Of a DNA stretch of 64,000 bases, positions 55,832 through 64,000 are shown piece after piece (within the stretch, counting starts at the first letter, position 1; each line of letters opens with the position of its first letter). The notes beneath the pieces are model-generated. The model saw only the letters and a program-made list of their open reading frames with translations. It had not been told where the DNA came from and did no database searches. The DNA comes from M3007 sp033764075 (GTDB lineage: Bacteria; Bacteroidota; Bacteroidia; Chitinophagales; Saprospiraceae). The stretch lies in assembly GCA_033764075.1 (NCBI GenBank), contig JANRJH010000044.1:1-64000 (forward strand), read 5' to 3'. The translations under genes were made by a program, and so were the position numbers.

Positions 55832-56446
55832 TTACATCTGCCATAGGCTGCCCATAGTCAACTCAAAACCGGGCAGTACCGGGTGGCCGCTAAATAGCTG
55901 GGAAAAATCAACCGGACGTTCAGGCTCTTCCGGCCTGTAAACCCAGGTAAGGCGCTGTTGTGGGTCGATCAGCCAACCCAACAGGCAACCGTTGGACAGG
56001 TATTCCGACATTTTATCTTTGAGTCCGGTCAGCGATTGATCCGGCGAACGGATTTCTATTACGAAGTCGGGTACAATAGGCGCAAACCGGCGTTTTTCCT
56101 CTTTCGGCAGCGCATCCCATCGCTCGCGGCGTATCCACGCCAGATCGGGCGAGCGGTCTGCGCCGTTTGGCAATTTAAAACCGGTGGAGGAGTCGAACCC
56201 GACACCCAGCTGGGTGCGTCGATTCCAGATACCCAGTTCGGTGGACAATTCGAAGTTCAGGTTTCCGGTTTCGCTATTGGTTGGGGGTATGATCACGATG
56301 AATTTATCCCAGGTGCGCTCAATGCGCAAGTCCGGGTTCAGCAGGCAAAATCGGTAGAATTGATCGTCCGTCATGCCGCCGTCGGGCAGTTGAAAGGCAA
56401 CGCCGGGCAGTACCCTCGATGGAACGGTGGCGGTTTGATGCGTCAT
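55832..56446 (-). CDS. Uma2 family protein (PD-(D/E)XK nuclease fold), second paralogue
   Basis: 204 residues. Core residues: GFKLPNGADRSPDLAWIRRER (catalytic Asp), PDFVIEIRSPDQSLTGLKDKM (E-x-R and distal K), then YLSNGCLLGWLIDPQQRLTWVYRP. This is the cyanobacterial/Bacteroidota Uma2 pattern and differs clearly from the copy at 3646-4281, so the two are old paralogues. Function unknown. Confidence 0.87.
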   Translation of the reverse strand: MTHQTATVPSRVLPGVAFQLPDGGMTDDQFYRFCLLNPDLRIERTWDKFIVIIPPTNSETGNLNFELSTELGIWNRRTQLGVGFDSSTGFKLPNGADRSPDLAWIRRERWDALPKEEKRRFAPIVPDFVIEIRSPDQSLTGLKDKMSEYLSNGCLLGWLIDPQQRLTWVYRPEEPERPVDFSQLFSGHPVLPGFELTMGSLWQM

Positions 56447-56680
56447 AGGGACAAAATCAGGTGTATTGATTTGTCAGTGCGGTGCGCAAAAAGCGCAGCG
56501 GTTGCGTGTTTGAAACAAGATGCGCGAACAGTCGTTGTTTTCAAGCCTGCCCCAAAAGTAATGATTTTTTATTCAATTTTTTGTAGTTTCTCCCCAAAAA
56601 ACAAACATGAGCCGCCCCGGCATTAAAGTTGTGTGTACTGGATGGCCTAATAACGGCATGCCAAAGGTTAAAAGTCCAAT

Positions 56681-59101
56681 TTACCATTCTCCAACCCGTA
56701 TTTCAAACCAACGATTTTGGCTCGCCCCCTGTCTGCGCAGCCGTTCACACTGTTGACGCAGGTAAGGTGTTGGATTACAGACCTCAATTTTCAATCGGGT
56801 CAGGTTTGGCCAATAGCTTAAACCTTTCGGCAAACGCTCAAAGTTCCCGGCGCTCAATATCACAACTTCTGTTAAGCGGGAGCAGGCACCCAGGCTGTCA
56901 GGCAGTGCGGAAATACCCGCATTTACCACGCCGAATTTTTCCAGCTGTTGCAAGGCGCCGGCTGATTCCGGCAAGGTGCATGATAAGGCGCCGTCTGTGA
57001 GCCGGAGCTCTTTAAGGCTTTGCAGCCGGCCCAGGGATTCCGGCAGTTGGAGCCGGGATTCCGGGCCGGAACCGGTCAGTTCCAGGAGCTGGAGTGAGTC
57101 GAGGCGTCCGATAGCAGGGGGCAGCCCGTCCGGACAACGGAACGTCAGGCGCAACGCTCGCAGTTTTTTCATGCGGAGAACAGCATCCGGGAATTGTTTC
57201 AGTTGGGGGATATTCAGTTCGATGGAAACGATCTCCCGAAGTTTTTTCAATGATTTCGGGACCTCCGTCATACCCGGGGCGTGTATCACTAAACATTTCA
57301 GGCGTGGAAATAACGGAATCAGCCTTAGCGCCTCGTCCAGGTGCCGTTGAAAGTCGGTAAGGGAACTATCGTAGCAAATTTCCAAGAGTTGGAGCTGCTT
57401 GAACCGCCGCAATTCGGCCGGGATACTGCCCTCGAACCGGCAGTTGGTCAGGCTCAACCCCAGTAGCCGTTCGGCCGGGACAGCCGACCAATCCGTCCCT
57501 TTGACGGGGAAAACGCAGTCTTGCAGGCATAGATTTAGGTTTTTTCCGACCAAATAAGGGGCGTCGATTTCCTGAGTACTATAACAAGTCCGCACATTAC
57601 CGTCAAATACCCAGCGCGTATATGCGCCTGTAAAATAAAACACATTCTTAGTCTTAATTACCGTGACGTTAAACGGCGAAGGAAGCGGATTTGTCTCCCT
57701 TAGTTCCACCGAGGTTTTTTCCGGCTGTTCGGTCGTTCGGATAATGTAGCCCTGCGCAGCAATGGTTGCACTGTCCAATCCATACATAAGGTTCAGGCGG
57801 CCGTTGGGCAGGAGGCGCGCCACCCTGAGCAAGCCGTCCCAGGTATCCACGATAAAAGGGCCTCCATCGGGCGAGGGAACGACCTGTTTCTCCCAACTAA
57901 AGATGCCTGAAAAGTGCAGGCGATGGGGGTAAGTCCTGCCGTAGCGGTCGTAAAAACAAGCGACCTCGCCTTCAGCGTTTGCGTTTGAAAAGGCCATCCA
58001 GGTGGTATCGTTTATCACTTGTGGTGATGCTGGGGAGGAGGTCAATGGCTCGGCAATCGCAAGCGTATCCGGCCGCCCCGTTGGGTCGAAGCGTCTGGAG
58101 CGAAATACGCTGCCGAGGCGCCCGGTTTCGCACAGCGTCGATTCGTAGCCATGCAGGATCAGGCTGCCGTCGGGCCATAGCGTCAGGTAATCGTCGTTGA
58201 GTGTTTCGATGCGGGAATGCACCTGGCCAAAACGGCCATAGCCCAGGTCGGGCCGGCCGTCGGGGAGGTAGCGTTCCACGCGAACCCAATCTCCGTTATA
58301 GCTTACCAGCACAAAACGGCCGTCGGGCAGCATCCGGCAAGCCGCGATCCAGTACCGATCGGCGAGCGTGAGCACCCTGTCGCGACCGAGGGTCGTGTCG
58401 AACATGCCGTCGGGGTTAAGGCGCCAAATCTGGCCGTAGCGGTTCGGGGATTCATATCGGCTGGAGACGAATATGTGTATTTTCCCGTCGGGGAGCAAAG
58501 ACAGGCCCAACAACTCGTCCTCTTTTGACGGATCGTTGGTAAAATATACATACCCGCCTCGCCGGAAGGTAGTGTCAAGGCGGCCGTTCGGTTCAAAGCG
58601 CATGACCGACACGTCTTTATCGTAGGTGAAATCGAACGCTACCAGCCACTTGCCGTCTGTCTGAAGCACTGCGCAGATGTTTCGGATATTCGTGTTGTAC
58701 GGGATGGCGCATTCCACCCAGCCGCTGCGACCGTGCTTCGTGTCGAGTTGGCCGTCAGGGCTGAAGCGGACGTTGTACAGGCGAAGACTGTCCTGGGTGA
58801 CGCCGCCTGTATCCCGGCCGGCAAAAACGTGGGGGGACTTCAAAGCCGTCAAGACCTGCAAGGCACCGTCCGGTTGCACCGCCGCGGCGACGACCCGGGA
58901 ATGAGGCCGGTTCAGCCACACCGCTGTAGTCGAATCGGTTGGATACATGTAGGGTGTCGGGGCATGGGTTGCCCATGCCGGGACCGGGGCCAGGGCGATG
59001 CCGGTGCGGGGGGGCTGGGCGAGTGCAGAGAGGTAAACCAGGCAGAGGGAGAGAATGGATAGGTAATATGTTCCGTATCCGTTTAAATATTTATTTTGCA
59101 T
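56681..59101 (-). CDS. Secreted protein with delta-60 repeats and leucine-rich repeats
   Basis: 806 residues, signal peptide (TYYLSILSLCLVYLSALAQ). About 60-430 is a seven- to eight-fold set of 50-60-residue blades with the delta-60 pattern (PDGQLDTKHGRSGWV, PNGRLDTTFRRGGYV, PDGMFDTTLGR, LPDGRFVLVSYNG, PDGRPDLGYGRFGQV), expected to fold as a propeller. About 560-800 holds leucine-rich repeats (LQLLELTGSGPESRLQLPES, LKELRLTDGALSCTLPES, LTEVVILSAGNFERLPKGL). No T9SS tail is visible, so its final place is unclear. The fusion of both repeat types is unusual. Confidence 0.82.
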   Translation of the reverse strand: MQNKYLNGYGTYYLSILSLCLVYLSALAQPPRTGIALAPVPAWATHAPTPYMYPTDSTTAVWLNRPHSRVVAAAVQPDGALQVLTALKSPHVFAGRDTGGVTQDSLRLYNVRFSPDGQLDTKHGRSGWVECAIPYNTNIRNICAVLQTDGKWLVAFDFTYDKDVSVMRFEPNGRLDTTFRRGGYVYFTNDPSKEDELLGLSLLPDGKIHIFVSSRYESPNRYGQIWRLNPDGMFDTTLGRDRVLTLADRYWIAACRMLPDGRFVLVSYNGDWVRVERYLPDGRPDLGYGRFGQVHSRIETLNDDYLTLWPDGSLILHGYESTLCETGRLGSVFRSRRFDPTGRPDTLAIAEPLTSSPASPQVINDTTWMAFSNANAEGEVACFYDRYGRTYPHRLHFSGIFSWEKQVVPSPDGGPFIVDTWDGLLRVARLLPNGRLNLMYGLDSATIAAQGYIIRTTEQPEKTSVELRETNPLPSPFNVTVIKTKNVFYFTGAYTRWVFDGNVRTCYSTQEIDAPYLVGKNLNLCLQDCVFPVKGTDWSAVPAERLLGLSLTNCRFEGSIPAELRRFKQLQLLEICYDSSLTDFQRHLDEALRLIPLFPRLKCLVIHAPGMTEVPKSLKKLREIVSIELNIPQLKQFPDAVLRMKKLRALRLTFRCPDGLPPAIGRLDSLQLLELTGSGPESRLQLPESLGRLQSLKELRLTDGALSCTLPESAGALQQLEKFGVVNAGISALPDSLGACSRLTEVVILSAGNFERLPKGLSYWPNLTRLKIEVCNPTPYLRQQCERLRRQGASQNRWFEIRVGEW

Positions 59102-59102
59102 G

Positions 59103-59309
59103 TCAAGACATTGCTATGCGGTGCCCCCCCTTTCGTGGACAAGCTATCCATTTATTTTGCTCCATTCCACTATTATCTTTGGGGGACAAAAAATCCCATA
59201 TCCTGTCCTTTTGGATGATGGCTACCAGTATGACAAATATACCACCGATAACACTGGTTATGATGGCTTTTCGATGTGAAGTTGCTTGGTTTGCTGATGG
59301 TGTTCCCAT
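59103..59309 (-). CDS. Possible small single-TM protein
   Basis: 68 residues: a short polar start, one strong TM segment (AIITSVIGGIFVILVAIIQ, about 15-33) and a polar tail (KDRIWDFLSPKDNSGMEQ). It is read downstream of the FRG-domain gene, 41 bases after its stop, and touches the start of the secreted repeat gene. Could be real or chance. Confidence 0.4.
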   Translation of the reverse strand: MGTPSANQATSHRKAIITSVIGGIFVILVAIIQKDRIWDFLSPKDNSGMEQNKWIACPRKGGHRIAMS

Positions 59310-59349
59310 GTCATGCTTTATTTTGATCTGCGATTAACACGCTTTAGCT

Positions 59350-60315
59350 TTATGACTCCCTCGGCGCAGCCGCCCGGCTTCCCATTTTAGGTGTGTCATC
59401 TTCCGGTGTGAAAGAAGGCACTATAAAATCTGTAGAATAACGGTACTTGAGCTCTCTGCAAATGCCTTCTACCTCTGGAAATAGGACGCTGTGCGATATG
59501 CCGGCGCAGTACAGATCTTTCAATATCTCCTTCTTGTAACTACCTAAGATGATGATTTTCTTACAAAAAATTCTTTGCAATAAACCTTCTTCTTTGGAAG
59601 TTTTCCGTTCGTTGTTTATTGTTTCAATAAATTGGAGCAAGGGTCCTGCATTTCGCCCATGGATGGTGAAAAGCCCCTTTTGGGCTGCTATGCGGGGTGT
59701 GGCTTTATTAGCCCGCAACACTACTGGAGGTTCTCCTAAGATATCCCTGACAACATCTCCGGTTGTTTCATGTGCGACATATTTGCTTACCATCCTTTCA
59801 TCCGAACTGGATGGAATGGATCTTTGTTTCATGAAGTGCTGGTTAAAGTCCCAGGCATCGAGCATCCAAACGGCAGCATTCGCATCTGTGTTTTCGTAAG
59901 CATCCAAAACAGCAAAATACAGCGCCACCAAATAGCTTTCGGTCCAGTCCAGCAGGCGGGTAGGCATGCCGTAGTGTTGCATGATAAAAAGCCATTCTAG
60001 GTCGTTAGCAGGCATGACAAACTGCTCTTTTACCTGTTTTTGGGCCAACAGCTTGAAATCCCTGAGCATTTCACGCTCCCAATATCCTTGTTGCCCCGTA
60101 ATTTTCCATTTGGCGTTTTCGCCACCCCGGTAAAGGCCAGGCAGCAGTTCATAATCGGAATTGGAATGTCCCCGATAAATCGGCAAGGTTGAGTTGTTGT
60201 ATCGGGCATTGTCCTCCTTCAGCAGATCTGTAATCAGCTTAACAAATTCTGCCAGGGATGACACAGAACCGGCAATGTAATGTTCGTCTGTCATGGTTAG
60301 TGACTTCTTTTTCAT
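59350..60315 (-). CDS. FRG domain-containing protein
   Basis: About 321 residues from the ATG at 60313-60315 (a later ATG at 60292-60294 is possible). The FRG signature is visible: LPIYRGHSNSDYELLPGLYR (about 42-61), followed by MQHYGMPTRLLDWTESYLVALYFAV (about 118-142; shown by the pattern QHYGxPTRLLDWT), FTIHGRN, and LFPEVEGICRELKYRY at the end. FRG domains are named for F-x-RG, occur in mobile and phage-related loci, and have been seen in candidate anti-phage and toxin settings; biochemical activity is not established. The stretch before it overlaps the membrane protein gene. Confidence 0.87.
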   Translation of the reverse strand: MKKKSLTMTDEHYIAGSVSSLAEFVKLITDLLKEDNARYNNSTLPIYRGHSNSDYELLPGLYRGGENAKWKITGQQGYWEREMLRDFKLLAQKQVKEQFVMPANDLEWLFIMQHYGMPTRLLDWTESYLVALYFAVLDAYENTDANAAVWMLDAWDFNQHFMKQRSIPSSSDERMVSKYVAHETTGDVVRDILGEPPVVLRANKATPRIAAQKGLFTIHGRNAGPLLQFIETINNERKTSKEEGLLQRIFCKKIIILGSYKKEILKDLYCAGISHSVLFPEVEGICRELKYRYSTDFIVPSFTPEDDTPKMGSRAAAPRES

Positions 60316-60323
60316 ATTGATGG

Positions 60324-60794
60324 TTACGCACTCATAATCTGCCACCATGCCCAGGCAAAAGCAAGCGGCATGAAAAAGTCGGGCAGCAAAGCGATAAGGG
60401 TGATGTAGGTTCTGACCCCCAGTGGTAGTTCATCCTTTTTCCGATTTTGAGACCATGCATCTTTTAAGAGCAAGGGCAGCATCCAGGGGCGTTTAGCATC
60501 AACCTTCAACGGTTTCATCCGCTCATCGTACCAAACGGTGCATTTGGCCACGATGCCCATAACCACTCCAATCCAGATCAACAGGGAAATGCTGAGACCC
60601 AGACACGCCAGTATTTCAAAAAAATCACTTTTGTCAAGGCCGCTCGTTGTTGGGTCATAGACCATATCCTTGCCCAGAACGAAGGCCAGTGCCGCGAAAA
60701 GGATGCTTTGGGAGGTGAGCAGCCAGGTGAGGCGACGGTTGATGAGTGCGTGCTCGAACTTGAGTTTGTTGTGATAATTGTTGGTATCTTCCAT
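60324..60794 (-). CDS. Predicted membrane protein, unknown function
   Basis: 156 residues with three or four TM segments (SQSILFAALAFVLG, FEILACLGLSISLLIWIGVVMGIVA, TYITLIALLPDFFMPLAFAWAWW). The start KLKFEHALINRRLTWLLTSQSILFAAL is a pattern I have seen in small membrane proteins of accessory loci, but no family is certain. Tightly linked to the FRG-domain gene (nine bases) and to the peptidase gene upstream (three bases), so the three are one operon. Confidence 0.7.
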   Translation of the reverse strand: MEDTNNYHNKLKFEHALINRRLTWLLTSQSILFAALAFVLGKDMVYDPTTSGLDKSDFFEILACLGLSISLLIWIGVVMGIVAKCTVWYDERMKPLKVDAKRPWMLPLLLKDAWSQNRKKDELPLGVRTYITLIALLPDFFMPLAFAWAWWQIMSA

Positions 60795-60797
60795 GAT

Positions 60798-62093
60798 TTA
60801 TTCCGTTTCAGGGTCTGGTGGATTGTCGTGCCACTCATGCTCCTCATCCGGTTCGAGGTAGTTGTCTTCCCATTCCGCCTCTTCTATTGCCTCGTGCACC
60901 TCAAGCTCTTCCGCATAGTGCTCTGCATATTCGTCGTATTCCAAGTCGAATTCCGATTCGCTTTTGGTTAAGCTTGGATGTCCATAGACCGGGATATAAC
61001 CATTGATATGTGTGGCAATGACTTTGCCGACACCCAGGGTGCGCAGGTCAAAATGCATGATATCGCCGCAGGCGCGGGGGCCAAAGTCAATAGCGCCCCA
61101 GGCCAGACCGGCTACTTCCCTGAGCGCATAAACCAGATCGGGATGCAGGTTGAGGAAGCCTTTCAGTGGGTCGCGTCCCGAAAAGCTGGCGGAGTTTTTC
61201 CAGTAGCGCAATTCGGCGGGATTGTTCTGCAGGTATTCGATGAACTCCTGGTTTCGTCGTGCCAAAATGCGATATGCTGCCCGGGTGTCCTGCCCAGCCT
61301 CCAGGGCGATACTGTCCAGGTACTCAAAAATCGTTTGCCCCTTCAGCGCCTCTCCGGTCGCTTTTTTCAGGGTTTGCAGCATTCGTGTGCGTTCTTTCAG
61401 CTTTTCCTTGTCGTATTGAATCCATCCTGCCCCGATCCAGGGATTGCCCACCGGGTCTATGTCTATGGCCAACCCAAATCCATGCATTGCCTGTTTTTCG
61501 GCTGAAAGCCGGGCGCCGCTATAGCGTACGCCAGGGCGGTCAAGCCCTAATGCCCGGCCCAATGCTACGGGCGTCATGCCTTGGTATTGGGGTTGGGACA
61601 GGAGCCAGGCTTCGGCTTGCTTCAGCTTACGCCATAGAAGCAGGTGTATGCCATCCTTAATATTGTGGCCCAAGAAAGCGGGGCGCACGATGTACTGAAA
61701 CCAGTTGGCGGCGGTAAACTCATTGTTGGTTGCCTGGGCTACTTTTGATTTGATGCCGTTGAGTTGTTGTTGGCCGTAGAAGTTGCTGCTGTTGAGTTTC
61801 GGTCTTAACTTATGGTCTTTAAACCCCAATGTATCTAAGGTAGATGTCCCTAAAATGCCATCGTGTTCTTTGGGGTCGAAGTAATTGGCGATTTGGAATT
61901 GGTGGAGGGCGATTGGTAGTAAATCAACTTGGCGGTTTATAGCAGCAAGCAAGTCAGATTTTGATATTCCAATCTTATCATCTTGAAAGTCATTTTTTGA
62001 AGATGACAATTCTTCAATCATCCGAACAGGTACGAATTCTTTCGGGTTTTCCGAATCAACAAAAATACTCCAAATATTTCCCTGGTTATTCAT
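60798..62093 (-). CDS. M15-type zinc peptidase-like protein with acidic tail
   Basis: 431 residues, no signal peptide. A peptidoglycan-binding-like start (QIANYFDPKEHDGILGTSTL, about 62-81) is followed by the M15/VanY-type zinc motifs SAEKQAMHGFGLAIDIDPVG (H-x6-D; about 205-224) and CGDIMHFDLR (H-x-D; about 345-354). Such enzymes cut D-Ala-D-Ala-type peptide bonds in the cell wall. The last 50 residues are highly acidic (E, D, H). Lack of a signal peptide suggests delivery by a lytic, contractile or other non-Sec route, or release on lysis; this is inference. Confidence 0.72.
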   Translation of the reverse strand: MNNQGNIWSIFVDSENPKEFVPVRMIEELSSSKNDFQDDKIGISKSDLLAAINRQVDLLPIALHQFQIANYFDPKEHDGILGTSTLDTLGFKDHKLRPKLNSSNFYGQQQLNGIKSKVAQATNNEFTAANWFQYIVRPAFLGHNIKDGIHLLLWRKLKQAEAWLLSQPQYQGMTPVALGRALGLDRPGVRYSGARLSAEKQAMHGFGLAIDIDPVGNPWIGAGWIQYDKEKLKERTRMLQTLKKATGEALKGQTIFEYLDSIALEAGQDTRAAYRILARRNQEFIEYLQNNPAELRYWKNSASFSGRDPLKGFLNLHPDLVYALREVAGLAWGAIDFGPRACGDIMHFDLRTLGVGKVIATHINGYIPVYGHPSLTKSESEFDLEYDEYAEHYAEELEVHEAIEEAEWEDNYLEPDEEHEWHDNPPDPETE

Positions 62094-62170
62094 GACAATG
62101 GAGGATTTAGGTGCTTAGTTATCAATTAATTGAGTTCAATTTAATTATCAAAAAGGAGCAATGAATTGAT

Positions 62171-64000
62171 CTAACCTAATGAAAACAATAGGTTGCCGTT
62201 CAATATAACAAGGACTTTCCTATGCCAAGCATTTTTTTCACTGAATTGGCTTAATCTAATATTAGCTTCATGTTCTCCCATTGCCTTAATAGCTTTAACC
62301 TTACATTTAAATTTACTTCCAAGCCGATCTTTTATTGCTTGAAAAGTATTCATTGCACGCGCTTCACTCAGGCTTATGTTGTAAGCACTATCTCCAGATG
62401 CATCGGTATGTCCCACTATTTCAAGCTCGCTTTCTGGTGATGAAAAACCCAATAGTTCCTCTGAACACAACATACCAATGGCATCAATTCCTTCATCAGA
62501 AAGGATACTATCATCATGCTTAAAATATGAAACATAATTAATTTTATATTTCGACTGTAATGTCTGAGGAAGAGGGGGTGATTGAATAACTTGATTAGTT
62601 ATTCGGGGGGTTATTTTGCCAAATGCCATTCCAATTTCCGGACCTCCCAAATCAATAAATTGTTTAACTGCCAGTTTATTGTAATCTTTATAATCTTTAG
62701 GATCAAGACTTTTTTCTATCTTGATTTTTTCAAATGTTGGGCTACTGGTAAAATCAACAGTCAAAGTAGGTTTTCCGGCAGGATAGATGTGTAAGAAGCC
62801 TGCCGAAGCGGGCAAATCTATAATTGATAATTTTACGCTTCCAAGCGAACCTTCTAGAAGCCTAAGATCAGCACCAGAAAAATCAGTAGCCTCAAAATAA
62901 TAATCGCTTATTGCATAACCATCAATTTGATCGATTCCAAACCACGCTTTTTTCTCTATCTTAAGCCCAAGCTTTAAAGCATGAAAACTAATATTGTATT
63001 CGATTTTTTTATTGCCATTATTCCATTTTTTGGCATTAGGATATTTATTGTAATCCGTCACATTCTCGATAGAAATCGTGCCGTCAAAGTATTCATAAAT
63101 TAACCCGTAGGCATTATACTTTAGTTTTACGTGATACTTATATTTCTCTTCCGGCTTATTGGGATTAACTTCAAACATGCGAAATAAGCTACTAAATTGA
63201 CCTACTATTTTTCGGTCAGAAATATCCCTAAAGTCTTCTAATAGCCTTTTTACCCAATCCAAAAGGTTCATTACTTCACGATCCATTCGTGGTTGAAATA
63301 ATGTAATACTTAACCATAATCTAGTATAGTAAATTTCCAGGGGTTCATAAATAAAAGGAAGATGATTGGTTTGTAGTTCCGAATCGAGTTTTTTAATTAG
63401 TTCATACAATCTATCCTCTTTGAACGAATCAAAAGAATCTCCCGTTATTTTATAATAATTTGAAATTATTTCTTCAACATTTTTGTGTTGATTTTGATAT
63501 ATTAAGGCATAATAATTTTTATATATATTTTGAAGGGGAGGATTCCAATAGTGCATTATAGCAAGATCCTTTTCACGGCCCTTTTCACGACTATTTATAT
63601 TTTCAAATCCATATATCATATTTTTTGATGGAGTAACTTTGCTTGAATTTATTAATTTGAATTTGGTTTCGTTATCCGAATAATTTACTATCAAGACATC
63701 TGCGTTTCTTTTTTCTAAGGTAAACTTTCTTATTCCTTTTAATTTTACTGTGTCCTCTAAAATACATTCAGCATTTTGTCCCTGAATTTTTCCAAAAAAT
63801 GGAGACACCTCATTGCCAATAGTACTATTATTGTGTATTGGGATTCTCCCAATCACTCCAAATATGAAATTTCCGGCTTGGTTAATCATAATATTGCCCC
63901 CATATATATCATTTTCTTCCAAATCACTAATATAGTGCCCTGTCATATCAAGGAAAGGTTTATCCGGATTGGGTTCTGATAATTTAAACCTTCTCCTTGT
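62171..64000 (-). CDS. OmpA-like domain protein, AT-rich, 5-prime end beyond the window
   Basis: The frame is open to base 64000, so at least 609 residues are encoded and the start is not seen; an internal ATG lies at 63944-63946. The N-terminal visible part resembles a lipocalin-like or beta-rich sensor (MTGHYISDLEENDIYGGNIM, then INQAGNFIFGVIGRIP). The C-terminal about 100 residues form an OmpA-type peptidoglycan-binding domain (ELEIVGHTDASGDSAYNISL, SEARAMNTF). Base composition is far more AT-rich than everything to the left. It is separated by 77 bases from the M15 peptidase gene downstream. Both carry potential wall-directed domains. Confidence 0.75.
   Translation of the reverse strand, partial: TRRRFKLSEPNPDKPFLDMTGHYISDLEENDIYGGNIMINQAGNFIFGVIGRIPIHNNSTIGNEVSPFFGKIQGQNAECILEDTVKLKGIRKFTLEKRNADVLIVNYSDNETKFKLINSSKVTPSKNMIYGFENINSREKGREKDLAIMHYWNPPLQNIYKNYYALIYQNQHKNVEEIISNYYKITGDSFDSFKEDRLYELIKKLDSELQTNHLPFIYEPLEIYYTRLWLSITLFQPRMDREVMNLLDWVKRLLEDFRDISDRKIVGQFSSLFRMFEVNPNKPEEKYKYHVKLKYNAYGLIYEYFDGTISIENVTDYNKYPNAKKWNNGNKKIEYNISFHALKLGLKIEKKAWFGIDQIDGYAISDYYFEATDFSGADLRLLEGSLGSVKLSIIDLPASAGFLHIYPAGKPTLTVDFTSSPTFEKIKIEKSLDPKDYKDYNKLAVKQFIDLGGPEIGMAFGKITPRITNQVIQSPPLPQTLQSKYKINYVSYFKHDDSILSDEGIDAIGMLCSEELLGFSSPESELEIVGHTDASGDSAYNISLSEARAMNTFQAIKDRLGSKFKCKVKAIKAMGEHEANIRLSQFSEKNAWHRKVLVILNGNLLFSLG

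Noticed and set aside
56607..56756. Short plus-strand frame starting MSRPGIKVVCTGW
   Set aside because: It overlaps the 3-prime end of the delta-60/LRR gene and matches no family; perhaps a gene remnant but not supportable.

Overview
The window is a chromosomal segment of a fairly GC-rich Bacteroidota, most like Saprospirales (Saprospiraceae) by gene content. The evidence is: promoters of the Bacteroidota form (TTTG, about 19-20 bases, TAnnTTTG) before the arsenic operon, ric and the tRNA-tuf cluster; almost no Shine-Dalgarno sites; secreted giants with C-terminal type IX secretion sorting domains; a fused isobutyryl-CoA mutase; and many short intergenic repeats. Species cannot be named from this alone.

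Layout. 1-320: the end of an IS3-like transposase abuts a cut-off secreted gene. 760-5200: clpB, a Uma2-type nuclease-fold gene and a methyltransferase, separated by three copies of one ~85-bp palindrome. 5226-8140: HlyD/TolC efflux pair. 8293-11426: arsenic operon (two operators, arsR, arsM, acr3, phosphoesterase). 11496-21893: a secreted purple-acid-phosphatase-like enzyme, icmF on the opposite strand, and a 1365-aa repeat adhesin. 22011-23013: a cluster of GTAG-headed REP palindromes next to a REP-associated (IS200-like) transposase and a truncated gene. 23490-25789: hydrolase, OmpR-type regulator, O-methyltransferase.

26016-42752 is the core translation and transcription cluster: tRNA-Thr(TGT), tRNA-Tyr, tRNA-Gly, tRNA-Thr(GGT), tuf, tRNA-Trp, secE, nusG, rplK, rplA, rplJ, rplL, rpoB, three extra genes (methyltransferase, GT-A-like transferase, FkbM methyltransferase), rpoC. 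Two things are abnormal. Hexanucleotide (CACACC)n arrays abut the mature 5-prime ends of three of the tRNAs and form very long inverted repeats. The rpoB-rpoC pair, which is almost always contiguous, is split by 2.6 kb of apparent surface-glycan genes.

42922-46352 looks like a nitric-oxide/iron-sulfur stress unit: CopD-like protein, ric, an Rrf2 regulator and a vanadium-haloperoxidase/PAP2-like lipoprotein, with one 16-bp motif recurring at all three promoters. 46442-59101 carries housekeeping and accessory genes: NUDIX, LpxH-like, ECF sigma factor, inositol monophosphatase, flippase, aldehyde dehydrogenase, and a delta-60/LRR secreted protein. 59103-64000 is an accessory block read leftward (OmpA-like, M15-type peptidase, membrane protein, FRG-domain protein, small TM protein). 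Its distal 1.8 kb is strikingly AT-rich, so recent transfer is likely.
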